Shown here: positions 7,412 through 16,217 of the stretch, piece by piece
How positions within the stretch are numbered: the stretch's first letter is position 1
Layout: every line of letters starts with the position of its first letter
Origin: Mariprofundaceae bacterium
Lineage (GTDB): Bacteria > Pseudomonadota > Zetaproteobacteria > Mariprofundales > Mariprofundaceae
Direction of reading: 5' to 3'
Assembly: GCA_015488125.1 (NCBI GenBank)
Contig: WFOJ01000106.1
Span: 1-22,489, forward strand
Length of the DNA stretch: 22,489 nt
Made by a program: the position numbers and the translations under genes
The notes under the pieces: generated by a model
Database searches by the model: none
What the model was told of the DNA's origin: nothing
The model's input: only the letters and a program-made list of their open reading frames with translations

Positions 7412-7464
7412 GAAAAGTCGCATCCGTTCAACCTGAGGGGTCGAGGGAGGGGCTGAACGGATGC
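7411..7464 (-). terminator. first terminator-like hairpin after amtB
   Basis: Arms GCATCCGTTCA (minus strand, 7454-7464) and TGAACGGATGC (7420-7430) are perfectly complementary over 11 bp, with a 23-nt C-rich loop, followed by GACTTTTCC. It would end the porin-glnK-amtB transcript 45 nt after the amtB stop. Confidence 0.6.
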
Positions 7465-7508
7465 TGTTCAGGGCTATGGTGTCCCGAATTTTTCCTGCAG
7501 GCGCGTGA

Positions 7509-8801
7509 TTAACCCAATACCTGCTCACCATGAGATGTGATATCCAGACCTTCACGTTCAGCGTCTTCTTCTACACGAAGGCCCACCACTGCATCCAGTA
7601 CTTTCAGGATGATGAAGGTTACAATAGCGCAATACACAATGGTAATGGCCACGGCCTTGATTTGCACGAATACCTGACTGGCCATTGTCATGCCATCAGC
7701 CAGACCCGCACCACCAAAGGATGAGGAAACAAAGATACCAGTTAAAACAGCACCAACCATGCCACCAACACCATGTACACCGAAGGCATCCAGTGAATCA
7801 TCATAACCCATGGATTTCTTCAAAAAGGCGACGGCAAGGAAGCAGGCCACACCAGCGACCGCACCAATCACCAGTGCACCGATCGGGCCGACAAAGCCGG
7901 ATGCCGGTGTGATGGCTACCAGACCGGCAACTGCACCGGAGCAGGCACCCAGCAAGCTGGCCTTTTTGAACACCATTTTTTCAGCCACGCTCCAGGACAG
8001 TACAGCCATTGCTGTAGCTACCTGGGTAACCAGCATGGCCATGCCAGCCGTACCATCAGCAGCCAGCTCAGATCCGGCATTGAAGCCAAACCAGCCAACC
8101 CATAACAAGGCCGCGCCAATCATGGTCAACACCAGATTATGCGGCATCATGGGTTCTTTCGGAAAACCAATACGCTTGCCAAGCACCAGTGCGCATACCA
8201 GACCAGCAACACCAGCATTGATATGCACCACCGTACCACCGGCAAAATCAAGCGTTCCCATATTGCCAAGGAAGCCGCCACCCCATACCCAGTGGCAAAT
8301 TGGTGCATATACCGCCAGCACCCAGATGCCGGTGAACAGCATAACGGCTGAAAATTTCATGCGTTCGGCAAAGGCACCGATGATCAGCACCGGCGTAATC
8401 ACGGCAAAGGTCATCTGAAAGGTGGCAAACACAGTTTCAGGAATGGAGCCTGACAGGGTATCATAACCCACCCCGGCAAAAAAGGCCTTGTCCAGCCCGC
8501 CAATAAACGATGTTCCTTCGCTAAAGGCCAGTGAATAACCCGCGACAACCCACAATACGCTCATCAGCGAGGCAATCGCCAGGCTCTGCATACACATGGA
8601 AAGCACGTTTTTCTTGCGCACCATGCCGCCGTAAAACAACGCCAGCCCCGGCAAGGTCATCAACAGCACCAGCGCTGTCGATGTCAGCATCCAGGCGGTA
8701 TCGCCAGCGCTGAGTGTGGGTACCTCTTCAGCCAGTGCTGCCGCTGGCATCAGTAATGTGGCTGACAGCGTCAGGCTCGTTTTAGCTATGGTATGTTTCA
8801 T
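7509..8801 (-). CDS. amtB: ammonium transporter AmtB (signal-peptide type)
   Basis: Classical proteobacterial AmtB of 430 residues. A signal peptide ends near ALA-EEV (24/25), then 11 membrane helices with FYGGMVRKKN and twin His193 (TVVHINAG) and His343 (FGVHGVGG). The cytoplasmic tail VGLRVEEDAEREGLDITSHG is the GlnK-sensing C-terminus. It conducts ammonium into the cell and is gated by GlnK. ATG with GGGAG 5 nt upstream; it follows glnK by 10 nt. Third gene of a porin-glnK-amtB operon, followed by two tandem terminator-like hairpins. Confidence 0.96.
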   Translation of the reverse strand: MKHTIAKTSLTLSATLLMPAAALAEEVPTLSAGDTAWMLTSTALVLLMTLPGLALFYGGMVRKKNVLSMCMQSLAIASLMSVLWVVAGYSLAFSEGTSFIGGLDKAFFAGVGYDTLSGSIPETVFATFQMTFAVITPVLIIGAFAERMKFSAVMLFTGIWVLAVYAPICHWVWGGGFLGNMGTLDFAGGTVVHINAGVAGLVCALVLGKRIGFPKEPMMPHNLVLTMIGAALLWVGWFGFNAGSELAADGTAGMAMLVTQVATAMAVLSWSVAEKMVFKKASLLGACSGAVAGLVAITPASGFVGPIGALVIGAVAGVACFLAVAFLKKSMGYDDSLDAFGVHGVGGMVGAVLTGIFVSSSFGGAGLADGMTMASQVFVQIKAVAITIVYCAIVTFIILKVLDAVVGLRVEEDAEREGLDITSHGEQVLG

Positions 8802-8811
8802 GTCTGCTCCC

Positions 8812-9153
8812 TTAACTTAAGGCTTCCTGATCTTCTTCGCCGGTACGAATACGCACCACGCGTTCCACATCGCTAACGAAAATCTTGCCGTCACCGACCT
8901 TGTCAGTGCGTGCAGCGCCAACAATCGCTTCAATCACGGTATCCACCATGTCGGCATCGACTACCGTGGAAAGTTCCGTCTTGGGCACAAAATCGACGCT
9001 GTATTCAGCGCCACGGTAGAGTTCCGTGTGCCCCTTCTGACGACCATGGCCGCGCACCTCGGTAATGGTCAGTCCCGTCACGCCAATCGCTGTCAGCGCA
9101 TCTTTCACATCATCCAGCTTAAACGGCTTGATAATGGCTGAAATCTTTTTCAT
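8812..9153 (-). CDS. glnK: nitrogen regulatory PII protein GlnK (copy 2)
   Basis: A 113-residue PII protein with MKKISAIIKPFKLDDVK, T-loop Tyr51 in GHTELYRGAEY and the B-loop AARTDKVGDGKIF, all typical. A strong AAGGAGG lies about 8 nt before the ATG. It sits between the porin gene (15-nt gap) and amtB (10-nt gap), so it is the cognate regulator of the AmtB at 7509-8801. It differs from copy 1 in helix 1 and the following strand, which may give each PII a preferred Amt; that is inference. Confidence 0.95.
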   Translation of the reverse strand: MKKISAIIKPFKLDDVKDALTAIGVTGLTITEVRGHGRQKGHTELYRGAEYSVDFVPKTELSTVVDADMVDTVIEAIVGAARTDKVGDGKIFVSDVERVVRIRTGEEDQEALS

Positions 9154-9168
9154 CGCTGTGCTTCCTCC

Positions 9169-10161
9169 TTAAAACGCATAGGTCATTTCAAAGGCATAAG
9201 CCTTGAGTTTGCCATTGGCTGCGGCACCATCAATGCCTGTTGCCATGGTGTTATTCAGGCTCCGGTATTCAACCAGCGCACCGAGTCCGCCACCCAGCGC
9301 GGAAGTCAGCGCTACCGTGGTTTGCGTGGCTTTGCCTGCCGTGTTGGTGTCAAAATCAAAGGTACCCCAGCGCAGGGTGGCGCCAACGGCATCGGTGAAA
9401 TCGTAATGCGCGGTGGCGAAGTAACCGCCGGACTTGGTGGCTGGCTTTTGTGTCTGGTTGTATTCCGCGCCGATGACCAGCTTGTCGATGGCATCGTAGG
9501 TGAAATCAATGTCCAGCGTGCGGTCGGCAGTGGTGCCGGGGTTGGTGGTGTGCAGATAGGAAACACCAAGGTTCAGGCCGTCCATCGGCGTGAAGCCAAG
9601 GCGTGTGCCAAAACTTTGCGCGCCGTTGGCCGTAACATTGTTCACATCAACGTAGTTGCCACCATAGATGATACCGTCAACCATGCCGAAACTGGCGGCC
9701 AGTGACGCACCGGCGATATTGGCGGGCAGACCATTATTGAAGACCATGGCGTGAGAAAACTGGTACATATCCGGCGCATCCAGCAATTCCCAGCCGATCG
9801 GCGCATTGAATTTACCGAAGGTAAAGGTGGTGCCATCATCGCCCAGGCCGGCGAATTTCACATACACATAGCCCTGCTCAGCAAGCTGATCGCCCGTCAA
9901 GGGTGTAGCACCGGCAGAGGGAAAGGTATTCAGATCAAAGCGCAAACCGACATTATCTTCGGCATATTCAATATCCAGTTCTACCTGATCCAGACCAAAG
10001 CCACGGGTTTTGCTGGCATTATCGCCGCTGTAGGATGTGTCCACAAAACCGCTGATGGACAGATTGCCCAGTTTGTCCTGCAGACCACCGGCAACGGCCG
10101 GCGAGCTGGCGATAAGCAGTGTCGCAGCGGCGGTGATGATATGACGCATGGATGTATGCAT
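9169..10161 (-). CDS. outer-membrane beta-barrel porin of a nitrogen operon
   Basis: A 330-residue protein with a signal peptide (MHTSMRH then a hydrophobic stretch to AVAGG, cleavage near residue 24). The rest shows alternating strands, no cysteines visible, and the C-terminal aromatic strand YAFEMTYAF ending in Phe, the signature read by the BAM machinery. It looks like an OmpL/BBP2-type porin; a specific family cannot be fixed by eye. The start is the ATG at 10161 because AAGGAG lies 8 nt upstream and it begins the signal peptide; an in-frame TTG/ATG further up would add non-signal residues. First gene of porin-glnK-amtB, under a sigma-54 promoter, so a role in letting ammonium or another nitrogen source through the outer membrane is inferred. 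Confidence 0.8.
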   Translation of the reverse strand: MHTSMRHIITAAATLLIASSPAVAGGLQDKLGNLSISGFVDTSYSGDNASKTRGFGLDQVELDIEYAEDNVGLRFDLNTFPSAGATPLTGDQLAEQGYVYVKFAGLGDDGTTFTFGKFNAPIGWELLDAPDMYQFSHAMVFNNGLPANIAGASLAASFGMVDGIIYGGNYVDVNNVTANGAQSFGTRLGFTPMDGLNLGVSYLHTTNPGTTADRTLDIDFTYDAIDKLVIGAEYNQTQKPATKSGGYFATAHYDFTDAVGATLRWGTFDFDTNTAGKATQTTVALTSALGGGLGALVEYRSLNNTMATGIDGAAANGKLKAYAFEMTYAF

Positions 10162-10196
10162 GAACAGATCTCCTTTTGATGAGTTGCTATCCATAA

Positions 10197-10211
10197 GCAT
10201 GCATCGTGCCA
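10197..10211 (-). promoter_or_regulatory. sigma-54 promoter of porin-glnK-amtB
   Basis: On the minus strand TGGCACGATGCATGC: TGGCAC is perfect and GG/GC are 10 bp apart, as required for sigma-54. It lies 36 bp upstream of the porin ATG in an AT-rich gap downstream of comEC. It has the same architecture as the promoter at 7284-7298. Confidence 0.75.
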
Positions 10212-10352
10212 AAAATTGATTGAATGATAATAGATTGATTTATATCATGTTTTATTGGGTTGCTCAGAACAATACGCTATCGAACGATTATTATTTATGC
10301 GTGAATGCCCAAATTATAGACGCTTGCAGCACAAGCAGATACCGATCGGTGC

Positions 10353-12755
10353 TTACCACGCCAGTTGGCGAAAAAAGGACAATAGTTGTCTGTATTTGCG
10401 GTGAGAATCGGGGTGATATTGGTGGCGCCTGAAGCCGTGGCCGTTCCAGTCGAATTGCAACGCACCATTGGCGGTGTTGACGATCTGGCTACCCTGAGCG
10501 CGGTAACGAGCGATGATTTCAGGGTGAGGAAAATGCCAGCGGTTGTTGCGTCCGCTTTGTACCACAGCCAGTTGCGGCTGCAAGGCGCGCAAAAAAGCCG
10601 TGGAACTGGAGGTGCGGCTGCCATGATGTGGCACCAGCATGAGAGCGTGAGGGGCGATACCAGCACTGAGTAGGGCGTGTTCAACAGGTTTTTCGGCATC
10701 ACCGGGCATCAGCAGGCGACGGCCATCTGGCAGCCTCAGTGATAATACCAGTGAAGTCAGGTTGGTGTTGGACGGAGTATAGCCGCGTGGTGGCCACAAC
10801 ACATCGACGCGGTTGCTGCCGAGCATGAAGTGATCGCCCTGCGCCAGCCACAACACCTTGCCGCCCTGTGCCTTCAGTCGTTTGACAGCCTGTTGCATGG
10901 GAGGCCAGTGATGGTTGGCAGGCACGTCGGCCAGACAAAGCTGCCGCACATCACGCAATTGTGCCATCAGGCGCAGCAAACCGCCGCCGTGATCGCTCTG
11001 AGCGTGACTGATGCAGATCACGTCAGCATGCGTCAGGCCCATGGCGCGCAAGCCTGCCGCTACCGTCGTGCCACCGTTAAAGCGTGAACCGCGTCGTCCT
11101 GGTGCATCAACGAGCAATACCTGACCATCCGCCTGTAGCCAACCGGATGCCGCACCCTGACCCACATCCCAGATCATCCAGCGTGGCTGCGCTGGTGGCC
11201 GCTCCGGTATCACCAGTATCAGCCACAGACACAGCGTCAGGGCGGCCATGCCAACAGCGGCAGCCGTGTCTCGCCGCCGTCCCAGCCATAAGGCCAGCCC
11301 CATTCCTGCAACATACAACAGCACGCTGGACAGCGATGGATCAGCTAACCACAGATTGCCGCCGGGAAGCTGATGCAGTGCGAGCAGTACATGATTGCCT
11401 GCATTCACACCAAGGGCAGCGGCATGCATCAGCCATTGCGCCAGCGTTGGCATCAAGAGCAGGGCGGCCAGCGCAGCCAGCAGCGCCAGCGGCAATACCC
11501 ACAGGCCATATAACGGCACCAACAACAGATTGGCAGGTAGCGTCCATACGGGCAGGCGCCCAAAAACCCCGGCAATCAACGGCAGGGTGGCCAGTGTAGC
11601 GACGGCAGAGACCAACAGCAGGCCAAGCCCGGCGTAGTACCAACGCAACCACCACTGACTGGCTTTGGGTAAACGCAAACGAGCCATGATCAGCAACAGG
11701 CCGAGCGTGGCCAGAAACGATAACCATAGCGAAACAGATAATACCGAGGCAGGCTCCAGCAAGACGATCAGCATCAGCGCCAGCAGCAGCATATTCAGCG
11801 GTGGGTAACGGTGCCGCCACCACCAGGCGAGCAAGGCACCGGCGAGCATGAGCACAGCGCGCTGGGTAGGTAGTGGCCAGCCTGCCAGCGTGGCATAGGC
11901 AGTAGCCAGCAAAACACCGGCAGTCATGGCACACTGACGTATCGGCAGGGCAATCATCCAGGCCTCACGGCGTGTCAGCAGCCACCAGCACAAGGCTGCG
12001 CCCCAGGCGGCGACCATACCGATATGCAGACCGGAAATCGCCAGTAGATGGGCCGCGCCGGTAGCGGCAAAGGCATCTTCAACGGCAATAGGCAATCGTG
12101 AGCGATCAGCCAGCAACAAGGCCTGTAATACGCCTGCCGTGGCAGCGTCAGTCGGCAGGGCCAGACGCACCCGCTGCCGCAATGAAGCCAGCAAGCCGGC
12201 ATCACCAGGCAGTCGCTGGATGGCTCCCCTGACGCTGGCCGTCCAGGCAATATGATGGCGATGACAATAGGCCAGATAATCAAAGCCACCGGGGTTGGCG
12301 CGATTGTCAGGAAGGCGCAGGCGCACGGGCATTTGCAGGCGATTGCCTTCCTGCCATGACTGACGGTGAGCAGGCCAGGCATACGCATCCACGCGACCGG
12401 CAATGACATGGCAGTGACCGGACGGCTCGCATACTTGCACATGGTGCAGACGCAGGCGATGCATGCGCCCCTGAATACGCAGTTGCAATAATTCGCCTGT
12501 CAACAGCAGTTCGCGACCTGCCAGCTCAGGTTCGGTCTGCGTCAGCCGAAGGTCGTGCAGCAAGTTGGCCGAGCCCCACATGATGCCAGCCAGCAGCAGC
12601 CATAAAGACAGAATGCGCCAGCGCCATAGCAGCAGCAAAGCGGCACATGCCAGCGCAGCAACCAGTGCCCAGGGGATGTTTTCTGACTGCGCCAGGGCAC
12701 AACCGGAGATCCAGGCGATGGCGGGCCAGAACAATGGTGGTAATTTCACAGGCAT
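10353..12755 (-). CDS. comEC: ComEC/Rec2-type DNA uptake channel
   Basis: Inner-membrane protein of natural transformation that moves single-stranded DNA into the cytoplasm. Length is 800 residues, normal for the family. An N-terminal DUF4131 region with membrane helices (about 1-190) is followed by the Competence domain (about 215-490) with AAHLLAISGLHIGMV, and a C-terminal metallo-beta-lactamase domain (about 530-780). The last has IWDVGQGAASG, metal motif SHAQSDHGGG (HxxxDH) and PHHGSRTSSS, so the putative nuclease site appears intact. ATG start with a poor ribosome-binding site. Monocistronic, divergent from sdhC. No other competence gene is in the window. Confidence 0.92.
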   Translation of the reverse strand: MPVKLPPLFWPAIAWISGCALAQSENIPWALVAALACAALLLLWRWRILSLWLLLAGIMWGSANLLHDLRLTQTEPELAGRELLLTGELLQLRIQGRMHRLRLHHVQVCEPSGHCHVIAGRVDAYAWPAHRQSWQEGNRLQMPVRLRLPDNRANPGGFDYLAYCHRHHIAWTASVRGAIQRLPGDAGLLASLRQRVRLALPTDAATAGVLQALLLADRSRLPIAVEDAFAATGAAHLLAISGLHIGMVAAWGAALCWWLLTRREAWMIALPIRQCAMTAGVLLATAYATLAGWPLPTQRAVLMLAGALLAWWWRHRYPPLNMLLLALMLIVLLEPASVLSVSLWLSFLATLGLLLIMARLRLPKASQWWLRWYYAGLGLLLVSAVATLATLPLIAGVFGRLPVWTLPANLLLVPLYGLWVLPLALLAALAALLLMPTLAQWLMHAAALGVNAGNHVLLALHQLPGGNLWLADPSLSSVLLYVAGMGLALWLGRRRDTAAAVGMAALTLCLWLILVIPERPPAQPRWMIWDVGQGAASGWLQADGQVLLVDAPGRRGSRFNGGTTVAAGLRAMGLTHADVICISHAQSDHGGGLLRLMAQLRDVRQLCLADVPANHHWPPMQQAVKRLKAQGGKVLWLAQGDHFMLGSNRVDVLWPPRGYTPSNTNLTSLVLSLRLPDGRRLLMPGDAEKPVEHALLSAGIAPHALMLVPHHGSRTSSSTAFLRALQPQLAVVQSGRNNRWHFPHPEIIARYRAQGSQIVNTANGALQFDWNGHGFRRHQYHPDSHRKYRQLLSFFRQLAW

Positions 12756-12957
12756 TGGAGGCAGTCGTCAGTGGGCAGCGGGCGCTGTTGTAAGTGGATG
12801 GGTGATAGGGCGACTGTACTCATATGCTGCCTCGTCAGGCTTGTTGTTATTGCGGGTGAAGATCAGGGGCAGCCTGAACTGCAGAACGGGTATTGCAACA
12901 GCTCCCTGTTATGGGCAGCATAGGGGTGCTGAATGCGTATTGTACAGGGAGGATGCC

Positions 12958-13338
12958 ATGTCGCCACCAGAGCGTAAAATGCCGTTATCGCCGCGTCTTG
13001 CTGTTTACCGCTGGCGAGCGCCGATGGTGGCCAGCCTGGCCCACCGGGTCAGCGGCCTGATACTGATTCTCTTCATCCTGTTTTTCCTTTGTTTTTTGCA
13101 TGCTGTCAATACGGAAGGCATGTTGTTCACACAGCTACAGGAATGGATGCACAGCACTGTCGGCCAGTTATTTCTCTGGCTCGGTGGCGCTTCGCTGATG
13201 TACCACTGGTGCAACGGGCTGCGCTTTGTATTACTGGATGCCGGCATGGGAGAGCAGCGGCAAAGCATGCGCACGTCAGCTCGTCTGGCACTGGCTGCGG
13301 GAGCAGTGGCGCTGTTGTTGATGGGGGTGTGGTTATGA
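12958..13338 (+). CDS. sdhC: succinate dehydrogenase cytochrome b subunit
   Basis: Membrane anchor that with SdhD binds heme b and ubiquinone in complex II. 126 residues, three membrane helices. RKMPLSPRLAVYRW and SLAHRVSGL are the family entry motif with the quinone-site Ser/Arg. The axial heme ligand is His83 in YHWCNGLRF; the second conserved His of this motif (GIRH in E. coli) is Phe90 here. The start is the ATG at 12958 with GGGAGG close upstream, although the frame is open further up. The stop overlaps sdhD (ATGA). No obvious promoter or other gene was seen in the 200 bp between comEC and sdhC. Confidence 0.92.
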   Translation: MSPPERKMPLSPRLAVYRWRAPMVASLAHRVSGLILILFILFFLCFLHAVNTEGMLFTQLQEWMHSTVGQLFLWLGGASLMYHWCNGLRFVLLDAGMGEQRQSMRTSARLALAAGAVALLLMGVWL

Positions 13339-13679
13339 GCGTGACAACGCGTTCCGGACACGGCGTGGAAGAATGGTACTGGCAACGGCTGAGCGCGGTC
13401 GTCCTGTTATTGCTGATACCGGTGATGCTATGGCTGTTGATGGCCAGTTATCATGGTCTGCTGAATCAGGCCGCTTTGCAGCAGTTATTGCGCCATCCTG
13501 CCATACAGTCAGGGCATAGCCTGCTGGCGATGGCGGCACTGTTGCATGCTTATATCGGCATGAAAATCATTATTGAAGATTATGTGCATGTCGCATGCAT
13601 ACGCACACTACTGATTGCCGCCGGGCAATTACTCGGCGTGCTGGCAGCCATCGACTGGCTGACCCTGATCTGGTTGTAG
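13335..13679 (+). CDS. sdhD: succinate dehydrogenase membrane anchor subunit
   Basis: 114 residues with three membrane helices. It contains His71 (LLHAYIGM), the other axial ligand of heme b, and Asp82-Tyr83 (EDYVH) of the quinone site, at the same positions as in E. coli SdhD. Its ATG overlaps the sdhC stop by 4 nt, and sdhA follows after 13 nt. Ends in the hydrophobic third helix (DWLTLIWL). Confidence 0.9.
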   Translation: MSVTTRSGHGVEEWYWQRLSAVVLLLLIPVMLWLLMASYHGLLNQAALQQLLRHPAIQSGHSLLAMAALLHAYIGMKIIIEDYVHVACIRTLLIAAGQLLGVLAAIDWLTLIWL

Positions 13680-13692
13680 GCGGGAGGCTGGC

Positions 13693-15483
13693 ATGGCGTA
13701 TTTATCGACAGACAGGGTGGAACACCATTTTTACGATCTGGTCATTGTTGGCGCCGGTGGCGCAGGCTTGCGTTGCGCCCTGCAATTGGCTGAAAGCGGT
13801 GCGCGGGTGGCAGTGATCAGCAAGGTATTGCCGACCCGCTCGCATACCGTGGCAGCGCAGGGGGGCATTAATGCCGCGCTGGGCAATGTCTCTTCCGATC
13901 ACTGGCACTGGCATATGTATGATACCGTCAAAGGCTCGGATTATCTTGGCGATCAGGATGCAATTGAATATATGTGCCGGGCAGCGCCGCTGCTGGTGCG
14001 TGAGCTGGAAAATTTTGGCGTGCCATTTTCGCGCCTTGATTCCGGCAAGATTTATCAGCGTCCCTTTGGTGGTCAGTCCCGCGAATTTGGCGAGGGTGGT
14101 CAGGCATCGCGCACCTGTGCTGCCGCCGACCGCACGGGCCATGCCATTTTGCATACGCTGTATCAGCAGAATCTGCGTGCCGGCACGCATTTCCACGAAG
14201 AGTTTTTCGCCCTTGACCTAATCGTTGGCGCTGATGGCTGTCAGGGTGTGATGACCTGGGATATTGCCAAAGGGGCTTACCATTTGTTTCAGGCCAAAGC
14301 GGTCATCCTGGCCACTGGCGGTGCCGGACGCATTTTCCGCACCACCACCAATGCGCATATTTGCACCGGCGATGGTGGCGCGCTGGCGCTGAATGCCGGG
14401 TTGGAAGTCGAGGATATGGAATTTTTCCAGTTCCATCCCACAGGCATCGCTCATGTCGGGCCGTTGATCACTGAGGCAGTGCGTGGCGAGGGCGGTTATT
14501 TGCTCAACAGCGAAGGCGAGCGCTTCATGCCCCGTTATGCGCCAACAGCGAAGGATCTGGCCAGCCGTGATGTGGTATCACGGGCGATTGCCCTGGAAAT
14601 ACGCGCTGGCCGGGGCTGTGGTGACAACAAGGATTATGTGTTGCTCAAGCTCGATCATCTGGGCACGGATATGATTATGCAGCGCTTGCCCAATATCCAT
14701 GAGCTGGCGCTGCGTTTTGCCGGCGTGGATTGCACCCGCGAGCCGATTCCGGTGCAGCCAACAGCGCATTACACCATGGGTGGCATTCCCACCAATCGCT
14801 TTGGCGAGGTAGTAAGCGCTGATAGCGAAGGCGTGGAACATGTGGTTCCCGGTTTGTTTGCCATCGGTGAAGCAGCTTGTGCCTCGGTGCATGGCGCCAA
14901 TCGTCTGGGTGGCAACTCGCTGCTGGAAATCGTTGTGTTTGGCCGTGCTTGTGGCAATCGGGTCAGCAGGTTTTTGCGTCAGCACCGTTACCATCCGGCA
15001 TTGACCACAGACTGCTGGGAGCCGGGGGTCGCCCGTGTCGAACGCTGGTTAAGTCAAACGCAGGCAACAAGTTCGATTGCAGAACTGCGGCAGCGCATGC
15101 AAACACTGATGCAGGAACATTTCAGCGTGTATCGCACGGCGGAAATCATGCAACAGGGGGTGGAAGCGCTGGATGCCCTGGCGACTGAGTTGCCGGATGC
15201 GGCGATTGCGGATGGCAACAGGATATTCAACAGCGAGTTGATTGAAGCACTGGAGCTGGAAAACCTGATGCAGATGGCCAGAGCTACTGCCGCCTGTGCG
15301 CTGGCGCGGCAGGAATCCCGTGGTGCGCATGCCCGCGATGATTTCCCTGAGCGTGATGATCAGAACTGGATGAAACACAGCCTGGCCAGAATCAGGTCGG
15401 GACGTGTTCAGGTCAGCTATAAACCGGTGCGCAGCAGGCCGATGACGGTGGCCAGCTTTCCACCGAAGAAGCGGGTGTACTGA
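13693..15483 (+). CDS. sdhA: succinate dehydrogenase flavoprotein subunit
   Basis: Catalytic subunit that oxidises succinate to fumarate and passes electrons to SdhB. 596 residues, full length. FAD-binding LVIVGAGGAGLRCAL at the N-terminus, His51 in TRSHTVAAQGG for covalent FAD, FQFHPTGI (His248) and Arg292 in LASRDVVSR at the active site, HGANRLGGNSLLE, and the C-terminal PPKKRVY. The ATG has GGGAGG 6 nt upstream. TGATG overlap with sdhB. Confidence 0.98.
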   Translation: MAYLSTDRVEHHFYDLVIVGAGGAGLRCALQLAESGARVAVISKVLPTRSHTVAAQGGINAALGNVSSDHWHWHMYDTVKGSDYLGDQDAIEYMCRAAPLLVRELENFGVPFSRLDSGKIYQRPFGGQSREFGEGGQASRTCAAADRTGHAILHTLYQQNLRAGTHFHEEFFALDLIVGADGCQGVMTWDIAKGAYHLFQAKAVILATGGAGRIFRTTTNAHICTGDGGALALNAGLEVEDMEFFQFHPTGIAHVGPLITEAVRGEGGYLLNSEGERFMPRYAPTAKDLASRDVVSRAIALEIRAGRGCGDNKDYVLLKLDHLGTDMIMQRLPNIHELALRFAGVDCTREPIPVQPTAHYTMGGIPTNRFGEVVSADSEGVEHVVPGLFAIGEAACASVHGANRLGGNSLLEIVVFGRACGNRVSRFLRQHRYHPALTTDCWEPGVARVERWLSQTQATSSIAELRQRMQTLMQEHFSVYRTAEIMQQGVEALDALATELPDAAIADGNRIFNSELIEALELENLMQMARATAACALARQESRGAHARDDFPERDDQNWMKHSLARIRSGRVQVSYKPVRSRPMTVASFPPKKRVY

Positions 15484-16196
15484 TGAACGAGCAAGTGATT
15501 CAACTGGATATCTATCGCTACAATCCCGAGAAAGACGATGAGCCGCGCATGCAGCATTACGAAGTCCCGCTGAGCAAAAAAGGCATGAAGCTGCTGGATG
15601 CCCTGAACCACATCAAATGGCACATCGATGGCACGCTGACGTTTCGCCGCTCCTGTGGCGAGGGCGTATGTGGCTCCGACGGCATGAACATCAATGGTGT
15701 CAATGGCCTGGCTTGTATCACACCCGTGGAGGGCCTGAAACAGCCGGTGCAGATTCGTCCGTTACCGGGCATGCCGGTGATTCGTGACCTGGTGGTGGAC
15801 ACCACGCATTTCTTCGATCAATACCGCAGCGTCAAACCATGGTTGCAGAATGCGCGGCCATCACCGGAGCAGGAGCGCCTGCAATCACCGGCAGAGCGCG
15901 CTGAACTTGATGGTATGTATGAATGCATACTTTGCGGCTGTTGCACCGCCTCATGCCCCTCGTGGTGGTGGAATGGCAATCGCTTTCTCGGCCCGGCTGC
16001 CTTGCTGCAGGCGGATCGCTGGCTGAAGGATTCGCGTGATGAAGCGGATAATGAACGCCTGGATCAACTGGAAGACAGCTTTCGCCTCTATCGCTGTCAT
16101 CAGATCATGAACTGCATGGATGCCTGCCCCAAAGAATTAAACCCGACAAAGGCCATCAACGATATTCGCCGTCGTCTGTTGTTGCGCAGACGCTGA
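15483..16196 (+). CDS. sdhB: succinate dehydrogenase iron-sulfur subunit
   Basis: 237-residue electron-transfer subunit. [2Fe-2S] ligands Cys58, Cys63, Asp66 and Cys78 (RSCGEGVCGSDGMN...ACITP); [4Fe-4S] set CILCGCCTASCP (148-159); [3Fe-4S] set CHQIMNCMDACPKELNP (205-221). The pattern matches E. coli SdhB, including Asp as a possible fourth ligand. Last gene of sdhCDAB; no sucAB or other TCA gene follows. The 3' end meets the convergent cobH remnant 21 nt further on, with no clear terminator. Confidence 0.98.
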   Translation: MNEQVIQLDIYRYNPEKDDEPRMQHYEVPLSKKGMKLLDALNHIKWHIDGTLTFRRSCGEGVCGSDGMNINGVNGLACITPVEGLKQPVQIRPLPGMPVIRDLVVDTTHFFDQYRSVKPWLQNARPSPEQERLQSPAERAELDGMYECILCGCCTASCPSWWWNGNRFLGPAALLQADRWLKDSRDEADNERLDQLEDSFRLYRCHQIMNCMDACPKELNPTKAINDIRRRLLLRRR

Positions 16197-16217
16197 ATAT
16201 GGAATAGTAACAGCCTG

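Noticed and set aside
10341..10350. Palindrome ACCGATCGGT about 130 bp upstream of a sigma-54 promoter as an NtrC enhancer
   Set aside because: The position is suitable but the sequence does not match the GCAC-type NtrC half-sites well, and it borders the comEC stop.
12565..12957. N-terminal extension of sdhC
   Set aside because: The extra codons overlap comEC and are not like SdhC. A good ribosome-binding site precedes the ATG at 12958.
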